Source of the DNA: Mycoplasmatota bacterium
GTDB taxonomy: Bacteria > Bacillota_I > Bacilli_A > RF39 > UBA660
NCBI GenBank assembly: GCA_012512795.1
Contig: JAAZDL010000171.1
Location: forward strand, 1 to 6,238
Direction: 5' to 3'
DNA: 6,238 bases
The notes under the pieces were generated by a model. The model did not search any database. It saw nothing but the letters and a program-made list of their open reading frames with translations, and was not told the origin of the DNA. Position 1 is the first letter of the stretch. Each line of letters starts with the position of its first letter. Shown here in pieces: positions 1-6,228 of this stretch. A program made the translations under genes and the position numbers.

Positions 1-63
1 AATAAATCCACATAAAAAAAATGTAGATAAAATTATTAGCAATAGATTAGATAACTTCTTCAT
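1..63 (-). CDS. Partial gene: N-terminal signal peptide of an unknown exported or membrane protein
   Basis: Only the first 21 codons lie in the window; the gene runs off the left edge. The frame opens with ATG at 63-61 and reads MKKLSNLLLIILSTFFLCGFI: two lysines followed by an unbroken hydrophobic stretch, the form of a Sec signal peptide or an N-terminal membrane anchor. The cysteine at residue 18 follows leucine, whereas a lipobox wants Gly, Ala or Ser at that place, so a lipoprotein is possible but not supported. An AGGTGA ribosome binding site lies at 73-68, four bases before the ATG, and a promoter of the right orientation lies at 86-114. These signals make it likely to be a real gene although so little of it is visible. 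The function cannot be told. It is divergent from tex and shares its upstream region. Confidence 0.6.
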   Translation of the reverse strand, partial: MKKLSNLLLIILSTFFLCGFI

Positions 64-85
64 ATATTCACCTATTTTCTATTTA

Positions 86-114
86 ATTTTATAATATTTT
101 AAATAAATAGTCAA
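86..114 (-). promoter_or_regulatory. Sigma-A promoter for the divergent signal-peptide gene
   Basis: On the minus strand a -35 box TTGACT (114-109) is followed after 17 bases by a -10 box TAAAAT (91-86). Transcription would begin near 79, giving a very short leader of about 16 bases that still contains the AGGTGA ribosome binding site. The DNA is very AT-rich, so -10 matches are cheap; the correctly spaced -35 box and the gene directly downstream are what support the call. Confidence 0.5.
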
Positions 115-130
115 TGAGCTTTAAAGTTCT

Positions 131-152
131 ATTATTTGATAGAATCAATAAT
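131..152. repeat. Imperfect dyad between the divergent promoters (possible operator)
   Basis: The arms ATTATTTGAT (131-140) and ATCAATAAT (144-152) are reverse complements apart from one extra T in the left arm. They flank the three bases AGA. The core TTGAT-AGA-ATCAA is a perfect 5-bp dyad. The site lies between the two divergent -35 boxes and shares 13 bases with the dyad in the tex leader. A regulator binding site is a reasonable inference, but AT-rich DNA makes chance dyads common. Confidence 0.35.
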
Positions 153-237
153 ATTAAAAGATAATTATGTTAAAATAATCTTTTTTTGTCAAAAAAGGTG
201 CTTTAGTATATAATAAATCATTAATATTTGATAGAAT
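133..237. repeat. Pair of 13-bp direct repeats (133-145 and 225-237)
   Basis: The sequence TATTTGATAGAAT occurs exactly at 133-145 and again at 225-237, 92 bp apart from start to start. Both copies are soon followed by ATATTAAA(A)G. Each copy sits at the centre of its own inverted repeat. One copy lies upstream of the tex promoter and the other just downstream of its predicted transcription start, as in a two-operator arrangement. Confidence 0.5.
186..214 (+). promoter_or_regulatory. Sigma-A promoter of tex
   Basis: The -35 box TTGTCA (186-191) and a perfect -10 box TATAAT (209-214) are separated by 17 bases. Transcription is expected to start near 221, leaving a leader of about 42 bases before the tex start codon. 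A T-rich run (181-187) directly precedes the -35 box. It is the best promoter in the region for a rightward transcript. Confidence 0.75.
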
Positions 238-242
238 ATTAA
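221..242. repeat. Perfect inverted repeat at the start of the tex transcript
   Basis: TTAATATT (221-228) and AATATTAA (235-242) are exact reverse complements around the six-base loop TGATAG. The repeat begins at the predicted transcription start and ends nine bases before the ribosome binding site. It could be an operator that blocks initiation, or a weak RNA hairpin at the 5' end of the message. The arms are all A/T, so an RNA hairpin would be marginal; an operator seems more plausible. No regulator is identified. Confidence 0.4.
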
Positions 243-262
243 AGTATGCCAAGGAGATAATT

Positions 263-2404
263 ATGAACGAAAATATTATTAGAGAAATAAGTAGCGAATT
301 AAATATAACTACTTTTCAAGTTGAAAACGCATTAAAACTAATAGCTGAAGGAAATACTATACCATTTATCGCAAGGTATAGAAAAGAAGCAACTAACGCT
401 CTTGATGAAGAAGAGCTTAGAAAAATAAATGAATACTATGAATATGAAGTTAACCTTCTTAAAAGAAAGAATGATGTAATTAGACTTATTGATGAAAAAG
501 ATATGCTTACTAAAGAAATTGAAGAAAGTATTATGAAAGCTAAAAAATTAGTTGAAGTAGAAGATATATATTTACCATATAAAGAGAAAAAGAAAACAAA
601 AGCTACTGAAGCTATTAAAAATGGCCTTGAAAGCCTTGCTAAAATAATAATGAGTCTTCCTTCTTCTTTTGATGAAGAGTCTATATTAAAGTTTTTAAAT
701 GTTAATGTTAAAACTAAAGAAGATGCTATTCAAGGAGCAAAATATATTATAGCTGAATGGATAAGTGATAATGCAAGTTATAGAAAATGGATTAGAAGTT
801 ATTATTTTAAAAACGGAACAGTTACTTCACTATTAAAAAAAGGTGCTATAGATGAAAATAAAGTCTATGAAATGTATTATGAGTTTAACGAAGCTGTTAA
901 ATATATTAAACCTCATAGAGTACTAGCTATTAATAGAGGAGAAAATGAAAAAGTTCTTACAGTAAAAATTGAAGTTAATAATGATGAAATAATTTCTTAT
1001 TTAGAAAAAAACATAATTAAAAAAGATTCACCTACTTCAATATATATAATAGATGCTATCAAAGATAGTTACAAACGATTAATTTCTCCTTCTATTGAAA
1101 GAGAAATAAGATCACAACTTACTCTTCAAAGTGAAGATAAATCTATAGAAGTTTTTGGTGAAAATTTAAAAAATCTTTTACTAATTGCTCCTATGAAAGA
1201 TAAAATTGTTATGGGATTTGACCCTGCTTTTAGAACTGGATGTAAATTAGCAATCATTGATTCTACTTCTAAAGTATTAAAAATAGATGTAATATATCCT
1301 CATGAACCAAAAAACGAATGGGAAAAATCTAAAGATAAGTTAAAAGAGTTAATAAAAACTTATAATGTTGATATTATATCTATTGGAAATGGGACTGCAT
1401 CTAGGGAAAGTGAGAAATTAGTAAGTGAAGTAGTAAATGAAGTTAAAACTTGCAAATATGCTATTGTAAACGAAGCTGGTGCTAGTGTATATAGTGCTAG
1501 TGAGTTAGCTATTAAAGAGTTTCCTAATTTACAAGTCGAACAAAGAAGTGCTATATCTATAGCTAGAAGAATACAAGATCCTCTTAATGAATTAGTAAAA
1601 ATAGATCCTAAATCAATTGGTGTTGGTCAATATCAGCATGATGTATCACAAAAAAAGTTAACTGAATCATTAGATTTTGTAGTTACTAAGTGTGTTAATA
1701 ATGTCGGAATAAATATTAATACAGCATCTGCTTCTATATTAAAATATATTTCTGGATTAACAAAACCTGCTATTGATAAAATTATTAATTATAGAGAAAG
1801 TTTTGGAAAGATAAAATCAAGAGAGGAACTTAAAAAGAAAAAACTAGTAAATGATAAAATATATGAACAATCAATTGGATTTATGAGAATAGTTGATGGA
1901 ACTAATCCTCTTGATAAGACAAATATACATGTAGAAAGCTATGATAAGACTATAAAATTACTTAGTTATTTAAACTTTACTATTGATGATATAGGTTCTA
2001 AAGATTTAATAAACTCTTTAGAGTCTATAAATACAAATAATATATCTAAAGAACTAAATATTGATATATATACATTTAACGACATAATAGATTCTTTGAA
2101 GTCTCCTACTAGAGATTATAGAGATGATTTTCAAACTCCAATATTAAAAAGTAATATATTGACATTAGAGAATTTAAATGTAGGTATGAAACTTGAAGGT
2201 ACTGTTAGAAATGTAGTTGATTTTGGTGCCTTTATTGACATAGGTCTTCATAATGATGGTTTAGTACATATATCAAAAATATCAAACAAGTTTGTTAAAC
2301 ATCCCAGTGATGTATTATCTGTTGGCGATATAGTAACTTGTTATGTTTACGAAATTAATAAAGATAAAGACAAAGTATCACTATCACTTATTGAACCAAA
2401 TTAA
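263..2404 (+). CDS. tex: Tex family S1 RNA-binding transcription accessory protein
   Basis: Full-length Tex (713 residues; Bacillus YdcI is close to this size). Tex is a cytoplasmic nucleic-acid-binding protein of the RNA polymerase environment, needed for toxin gene expression in Bordetella and important for fitness elsewhere; its exact mechanism is unsettled. The N-terminal helical Tex domain includes the typical IPFIARYRKE segment near residues 33-42. A YqgF/RNase H-like domain starts near residue 313 with GFDPAFRTGCKLAIID, followed by IGNGTASRE (374-382) and VNEAGASVYSAS (402-413). Tandem helix-hairpin-helix motifs span about 478-553 (VGININTAS, then KIINYRESFGKI). A C-terminal S1 domain covers about 638-710 (VGMKLEGTVRNVVDFGAFIDIG). 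The ATG follows AAGGAG (251-256) at six bases. The gene has its own promoter and is convergent with tig. No frameshift or missing domain was seen. Confidence 0.97.
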   Translation: MNENIIREISSELNITTFQVENALKLIAEGNTIPFIARYRKEATNALDEEELRKINEYYEYEVNLLKRKNDVIRLIDEKDMLTKEIEESIMKAKKLVEVEDIYLPYKEKKKTKATEAIKNGLESLAKIIMSLPSSFDEESILKFLNVNVKTKEDAIQGAKYIIAEWISDNASYRKWIRSYYFKNGTVTSLLKKGAIDENKVYEMYYEFNEAVKYIKPHRVLAINRGENEKVLTVKIEVNNDEIISYLEKNIIKKDSPTSIYIIDAIKDSYKRLISPSIEREIRSQLTLQSEDKSIEVFGENLKNLLLIAPMKDKIVMGFDPAFRTGCKLAIIDSTSKVLKIDVIYPHEPKNEWEKSKDKLKELIKTYNVDIISIGNGTASRESEKLVSEVVNEVKTCKYAIVNEAGASVYSASELAIKEFPNLQVEQRSAISIARRIQDPLNELVKIDPKSIGVGQYQHDVSQKKLTESLDFVVTKCVNNVGININTASASILKYISGLTKPAIDKIINYRESFGKIKSREELKKKKLVNDKIYEQSIGFMRIVDGTNPLDKTNIHVESYDKTIKLLSYLNFTIDDIGSKDLINSLESINTNNISKELNIDIYTFNDIIDSLKSPTRDYRDDFQTPILKSNILTLENLNVGMKLEGTVRNVVDFGAFIDIGLHNDGLVHISKISNKFVKHPSDVLSVGDIVTCYVYEINKDKDKVSLSLIEPN

Positions 2405-2426
2405 AAAAGAGTTTTAAAACTCTTTT
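2405..2426. terminator. Bidirectional intrinsic terminator between tex and tig
   Basis: Arms AAAAGAGTTTT (2405-2415) and AAAACTCTTTT (2416-2426) form a perfect 22-bp palindrome. In RNA it folds as a nine-pair stem with a UUAA loop. Rightward it ends in a U-run (TCTTTTATTTTGTT) just after the tex stop codon. Leftward it ends in CTCTTTTTTAATTT, just after tig. The stem has only two G-C pairs, so it is weak, but position and symmetry fit a shared terminator. Its right arm overlaps the tig stop codon (2427-2425). Confidence 0.7.
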
Positions 2427-3669
2427 ATTTTGTTACAATTTCCATTGCTTTTCTCATAAGTAAATCATATTTAAATAAATCTTTAGAACCTATTTGATTA
2501 ACAAATTCTTCTACTGATACATTATATTGTTTACTTGCATCTTCAAGTCCTTTTTGTAATTCTTCTTCAGTTACTTCAAGTTTTTCTAAAGCAACAACAG
2601 CATCAATAACTAATCTATAGCTAATTCTCTTATTAGCTTCTTCTTTTAATGATGTTTTAAAATTTTCCATTGAAGTATTAGAATATTTTAAATAGTCTTC
2701 TAATTTTAATCCTTGGTATTGTAATCTTTCACTAAATTCTTTAACTAGTCTATCAACTTCATCTGTAGTCATTTCTTCAGGTATTTCAAATTTAGCATCT
2801 TCGATAACAACATCTAAACATTTAAATAAGTATTCATCTTCTACTTGTTTTGACTTTTCAGCTTTTTTATTTTCACTAATATAATTTTTTAACTCTTCAA
2901 GAGAAGTTACTCCACCTACTCCTAAATCTTCAAAAAATTGTTTATTAAATTCAGGAGATACTCTTTCTTTTACATCTTTTATAGTTACTTTAAACACTAC
3001 AGGTTTTCCTTTTAACTCATCAGAATGATAATTTTCTGGAAAAGTAACTTTAACATCTTTTTTATCACCTTTTTTAAGACCTACAAGAGCTTCTTCAAAT
3101 CCAGGTATAAAAGTATTTGACCCTATTACTAAAGAATAATCTTCACCTTTACCACCATTAAAAGCAACTCCATTTAAGAATCCTTCAAAGTCAATAATCG
3201 CAACATTTCCATTTTTAATTTTAGAGTTTTCATCTGCTTCTTTAACTTCAACAAATTGTTCTTTTAAGTGTCCTAATTCATGTTCTATTTCTTCATCAGT
3301 TACTTTAACTTCTTCTTTTTTAACTTTCAAATCTTTATATTTACCTAGTTTTACATCAGGAGAAGATACTAAAACAAATTCAATTTCTATTTCATTTTCA
3401 TTTATATTTTTAATATCTATACTTGGTGTTGCTGCAGGTACAATAGTTTTAGGATCATTTAATAGTCTATTGTAAAGAACATCAACAGCTATATCAACAG
3501 CATCCATATACAAACTTTCTATTCCTGTTTTTTTAACATATATATCAAAAGGTACTTGTCCTTTTCTAAATCCATCCATCTTAATATCTTTTTTCTTTTT
3601 ATCAAAAGCTTCATTAAGACAATCTTTCCATTCTTTTTTTTCTAATTTTAAAACATAATTTTTCTTCAT
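2425..3669 (-). CDS. tig: Trigger factor, ribosome-associated chaperone and prolyl isomerase
   Basis: Trigger factor (414 residues) binds at the ribosome exit tunnel and protects nascent chains. The ribosome-docking loop GFRKGQVP is at residues 33-40. The FKBP-type prolyl isomerase domain spans about 152-235, with DFEGF (160-164), the hallmark FIPGFEEAL (187-194) and LKGKPVVFKV (219-228). The helical C-terminal chaperone domain runs from about 238 to the end. AGGAGG (3681-3676) lies six bases before the ATG. The N-terminus is about 10 residues shorter than usual: the docking loop FRK is at 34-36, against the mid-40s in E. coli. A TAA stop codon directly precedes the ATG in frame, so the short end is real unless it is a sequencing error. 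It follows greA by 46 bp with no clear promoter between, so the two are probably co-transcribed. Confidence 0.96.
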   Translation of the reverse strand: MKKNYVLKLEKKEWKDCLNEAFDKKKKDIKMDGFRKGQVPFDIYVKKTGIESLYMDAVDIAVDVLYNRLLNDPKTIVPAATPSIDIKNINENEIEIEFVLVSSPDVKLGKYKDLKVKKEEVKVTDEEIEHELGHLKEQFVEVKEADENSKIKNGNVAIIDFEGFLNGVAFNGGKGEDYSLVIGSNTFIPGFEEALVGLKKGDKKDVKVTFPENYHSDELKGKPVVFKVTIKDVKERVSPEFNKQFFEDLGVGGVTSLEELKNYISENKKAEKSKQVEDEYLFKCLDVVIEDAKFEIPEEMTTDEVDRLVKEFSERLQYQGLKLEDYLKYSNTSMENFKTSLKEEANKRISYRLVIDAVVALEKLEVTEEELQKGLEDASKQYNVSVEEFVNQIGSKDLFKYDLLMRKAMEIVTK

Positions 3670-3715
3670 TTATTTCCTCCTATATAATTAATAGTTCACA
3701 ACAAAAAGGATATTT

Positions 3716-4186
3716 CTATCCTATAGCTACTATTTTAACACTGTATACGCCATCAGGTGATGTAACTTCTACAGTCTCTCCAACTTTTTTACCTATTATT
3801 GCTGCTGCAATTGGACTTTCGTTAGATATTTTATTACTAAATGGATCAGCTTCTTGGCTTCCAACAATTCTATATTTTTCAACATCATCATCATCTTCAT
3901 ATTGAAGTTCAACTTGACTTCCAATTCCAACTTTTCCATCTTCTTTAGTTTTATCTATAACAGTTGCATGCTCTAAAGTATATTCAACCTCAACTATTCT
4001 TTTTTCAAGATTAGCTTGGTCTTCTCTTGCCTGTTCATATTCAGAGTTCTCTGAAAGATCTCCTAATGCTCTAGCGTCTTTTAAAGTCTGCATTACTTCT
4101 TCTCTTTTTACTGTTTTCAAATAATGTAGTTCATTTTCAAGTTCTAAATATCCCTCACCAGTAAGAAATATTTCCTTCTTTTTCAC
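3716..4186 (-). CDS. greA: Transcript cleavage factor GreA
   Basis: GreA enters the secondary channel of RNA polymerase and stimulates cleavage of backtracked RNA so that elongation resumes. The N-terminal coiled coil carries the tip motif GDLSENSEY, with the catalytic acidic pair D43 and E46 in this numbering. The C-terminal globular domain has VGIGSQVEL, then ISNESPIAAAIIGKKVGETVEV. I take the GTG at 4186-4184 as the start (156 residues, MKKKEIFLTGEG...). A strong ribosome binding site AGAGGTGA (4202-4195) lies eight bases upstream of it. The longest frame begins at another GTG (4198-4196) that is inside this binding site and has none of its own; it would add four residues. A dedicated promoter lies at 4219-4247, and tig follows on the same transcript. 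The protein length is normal for the family. Confidence 0.95.
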   Translation of the reverse strand: MKKKEIFLTGEGYLELENELHYLKTVKREEVMQTLKDARALGDLSENSEYEQAREDQANLEKRIVEVEYTLEHATVIDKTKEDGKVGIGSQVELQYEDDDDVEKYRIVGSQEADPFSNKISNESPIAAAIIGKKVGETVEVTSPDGVYSVKIVAIG

Positions 4187-4194
4187 CTTTAAAG

Positions 4195-4202
4195 TCACCT
4201 CT
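4195..4202 (-). promoter_or_regulatory. greA ribosome binding site that fixes the start codon
   Basis: AGAGGTGA on the minus strand matches seven consecutive bases (GAGGTGA) of the anti-16S complement. It is followed by the eight-base spacer CTTTAAAG and then GTG at 4186-4184. The upstream GTG at 4198-4196 is part of the binding site itself, which argues against it as the start. Confidence 0.75.
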
Positions 4203-4218
4203 TTCTTGCTATCAATAA

Positions 4219-4247
4219 ATGATACACTAAATCATGTGTTTTGTCAA
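4219..4247 (-). promoter_or_regulatory. Near-consensus sigma-A promoter of greA-tig
   Basis: On the minus strand a perfect -35 box TTGACA (4247-4242) is followed after 17 bases by a -10 box TATCAT (4224-4219), one base off consensus. Transcription should start near 4212, giving a leader of about 25 bases before the greA GTG. The -35 box contains the TGA stop codon (4246-4244) of the upstream U32 gene, so greA and tig can be transcribed independently of the tRNA modification genes. Confidence 0.8.
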
Positions 4248-5419
4248 GATATTTCAACTCTCAGAATATCGTTTTCTACTACTTTAAAAGGTATATTTAT
4301 TTTAACAATTTCTTGAGCATGAGATGCTGATATCACTTTTTCATTTTTATCATTTATAATATATTTTACTTTAAATTTATTTAGTGTAGTATTAGGACCA
4401 AAAACTTCTATTATATCTCCTACACTAAATTTATTTCTTTGTTCAACTATAGCTTCTTTTGTTTTTTCATCATAAGAAATAACTAGACCTAAAAAGTCTT
4501 TATTACTTATTTCTTGTCTACCACTAAAATACTGTTCATCTACTCCAGCACTTTTATTATAAAATTGAGCAGTGTTTTCTCTGTTAGAGCATCTGTTTAA
4601 TACTTTTTGATAATATTTTATATCATCTTTTTTCAAAGTTCCATCTATTTTCTTATCCATTATTACTCTATATGCATTTGCTACAGTTGCTATATAATAT
4701 AAACTTTTCATTCTTCCTTCAACTTTATACGATTCTATTTTCATATCCATCATATCTGATATATAAGAAATCATATTCAAGTCTTTTGATGAAAAAGCAT
4801 ATTCATAAGGTGTATCATTATTAAATGTAAATCTACATACTTGAGAACAACCTCCTCTATTTGAATCTCTTTTAGTCACATAATTAGACATTACACATCT
4901 TCCACTATAAGAGGTGCACATAGCTCCATGAATAAATACTTCTACTTCAGTATCAGTATTATCTTTAATTCTTTTTATATCTTCTCTAGAGCATTCTCTT
5001 GCTAAAACTACTCTATATGCTCCTAAAGATTTATAAAAATTAACTGCTTCTAAATTAGTAATTGATTTTTGAGTTGATATAAAGAAAGGAGTCTTTAATT
5101 TAAGCCTATTTATAGCCTCTATAACAGCAAAATCACTTACTATAAATGAATCAATATTAATACTGTCCAATTCAATTAAATACTTATCCAAATGCTCTAA
5201 ATCTTCATTATGAAATATCATATTAACAGTTACATATATTTTCTTATTTAATAAATGAGCAAACTTAACAGCTTCTTTTATATCTTCCAAAGAAAAATTA
5301 TTTGCATTAGCCCTTAAACTATATTCATATCCACCAATATATACTGCATCAGCACCATAAATACATGCAAATTTTAATCTATCCAAGTCTCCTGCTGGTA
5401 ATAACAATTCATATTTCAT
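4244..5419 (-). CDS. yrrO: U32 family protein, tRNA U34 hydroxylation protein TrhP2/YrrO-like
   Basis: Member of the U32 family, historically called peptidases. The Bacillus YrrO and E. coli TrhP relatives are needed for prephenate-dependent 5-hydroxyuridine formation at U34 of tRNA. The barrel begins KYELLLPAGDLDRLKFACIYGADAVYIG. The U32 signature EVFIHGAMCTSYSGRCVMS spans residues 160-178 and matches the classical pattern at every fixed position. Four cysteines, C168, C175, C191 and C195 (the last two in GGCSQVC), are placed to bind the family's iron-sulfur cluster. SYKVEGRMKSLYYIATVANAYR (230-251) follows, and a small beta-rich C-terminal domain covers about 305-391. At 391 residues it is slightly shorter than Bacillus YrrO. 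Its ATG overlaps the TGA of the upstream gene (ATGA, 5419-5416), with GGTGA six bases before the start. No protease activity is implied. Of the U32 subgroups, YrrO is favoured by the neighbours. Confidence 0.9.
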   Translation of the reverse strand: MKYELLLPAGDLDRLKFACIYGADAVYIGGYEYSLRANANNFSLEDIKEAVKFAHLLNKKIYVTVNMIFHNEDLEHLDKYLIELDSINIDSFIVSDFAVIEAINRLKLKTPFFISTQKSITNLEAVNFYKSLGAYRVVLARECSREDIKRIKDNTDTEVEVFIHGAMCTSYSGRCVMSNYVTKRDSNRGGCSQVCRFTFNNDTPYEYAFSSKDLNMISYISDMMDMKIESYKVEGRMKSLYYIATVANAYRVIMDKKIDGTLKKDDIKYYQKVLNRCSNRENTAQFYNKSAGVDEQYFSGRQEISNKDFLGLVISYDEKTKEAIVEQRNKFSVGDIIEVFGPNTTLNKFKVKYIINDKNEKVISASHAQEIVKINIPFKVVENDILRVEIS

Positions 5420-6228
5420 TTTAAATCACCAACTTTATATTTAATATCATTTTCGAGAAAATAATAATCACAATTAATTAAATTAACTAAATTTTCTTTA
5501 TCATATGAATCTAATATTATTTGTTCTTCTACTTCATTTATACTAGTAAAATTAATAATAAAGTTACTAATCTTTTCAAGTTTATTTATATATTTATTAG
5601 CACAAAATAATTTAGAATAGTAAACAATAGAACTATCATTTTCTTCTTTAACAATTAATTTTTCTTTAGAGATAGTTTCAGTTATATCATAAACATTTTT
5701 TTTATTATTTATTTTATAGTATTCATTAAAATTACTAACTAGTTTTCTTTTAGAATACATTAAATTATTTCTAGTAATAATATAATAATATAAATTACTA
5801 TTAGTTTTATCTAATATTTCTTCTAATTCAGTAATAGTTAGATCATTATTTACTACAACACTATTATAATTAAGCTTATTTAAATAATTTATAGCTTTAT
5901 AATTAGATATTATATGATTTTCAAAGAGTATTATTCTTGACTTATCAATTATTTCTGTTAAACCAATATCTTCTACTATAAATTTAATTTTTTTATTAAA
6001 TTTCGTATATATTTCTTTAAAAGATATTATGTCATTATGTAGAAATTTATTAATCATCACATATATATTATGCATATTTGATAACTCATTTATCTCATCA
6101 ATACTATAATAAACATCAAAACCTATAGAATAATTTTTAAGGGGCAAAATAAAATTATTGAAACTATACTTTTCATATAGTTTCAATTCTTTTTTATTAG
6201 GTATAATTATAAATTTCTCTTTTTGCAT
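5416..6228 (-). CDS. yrrN: Degenerate U32 family protein, TrhP1/YrrN-like
   Basis: A short (270 residues), very divergent barrel protein. It aligns by eye with its neighbour: YVMINKFLHND (56-66) with YVTVNMIFHNE, IKFIVEDIGLTEII (81-94) with DSFIVSDFAVIEAI, and INYLNKLNYNSVVVNNDL (113-130) with VNFYKSLGAYRVVLAREC. At the U32 signature it has RNNLMYSKRKLVSNF (153-167). The SKRKLVSNF form is, from memory, that of Bacillus YrrN. The cluster cysteines are absent; the only cysteines are C209 and C253. It probably partners the YrrO-like protein in tRNA U34 hydroxylation, by analogy with Bacillus. Asn, Ile, Tyr and Lys are abundant (37 Asn by hand count) and GC is about 17%. The start is provisional: the ten bases before the ATG show no ribosome binding site and the frame stays open to the window edge. 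A U32-like protein of other function is the alternative. Confidence 0.72.
   Translation of the reverse strand: MQKEKFIIIPNKKELKLYEKYSFNNFILPLKNYSIGFDVYYSIDEINELSNMHNIYVMINKFLHNDIISFKEIYTKFNKKIKFIVEDIGLTEIIDKSRIILFENHIISNYKAINYLNKLNYNSVVVNNDLTITELEEILDKTNSNLYYYIITRNNLMYSKRKLVSNFNEYYKINNKKNVYDITETISKEKLIVKEENDSSIVYYSKLFCANKYINKLEKISNFIINFTSINEVEEQIILDSYDKENLVNLINCDYYFLENDIKYKVGDLK

Noticed and set aside
1..63. Lipoprotein signal in the partial leftmost gene
   Set aside because: The residue before the cysteine is leucine, which does not fit a lipobox; only a general signal peptide or membrane anchor is claimed.
3670..3715. Separate promoter for tig, or a heat-shock operator (CIRCE or CtsR type) before tig
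   Set aside because: No paired -35 and -10 boxes at good spacing and no GAGTGCTAA or GGTCAAA-type repeats are present; co-transcription with greA is simpler.
4184..4198. greA starting at the outer GTG (160 residues)
   Set aside because: That GTG is inside the ribosome binding site of the inner GTG and has no binding site of its own at normal spacing.
4222..4240. Small dyad ACAC...GTGT in the spacer of the greA promoter as an operator
   Set aside because: Only four base pairs are symmetric, which is expected by chance in sequence of this length.
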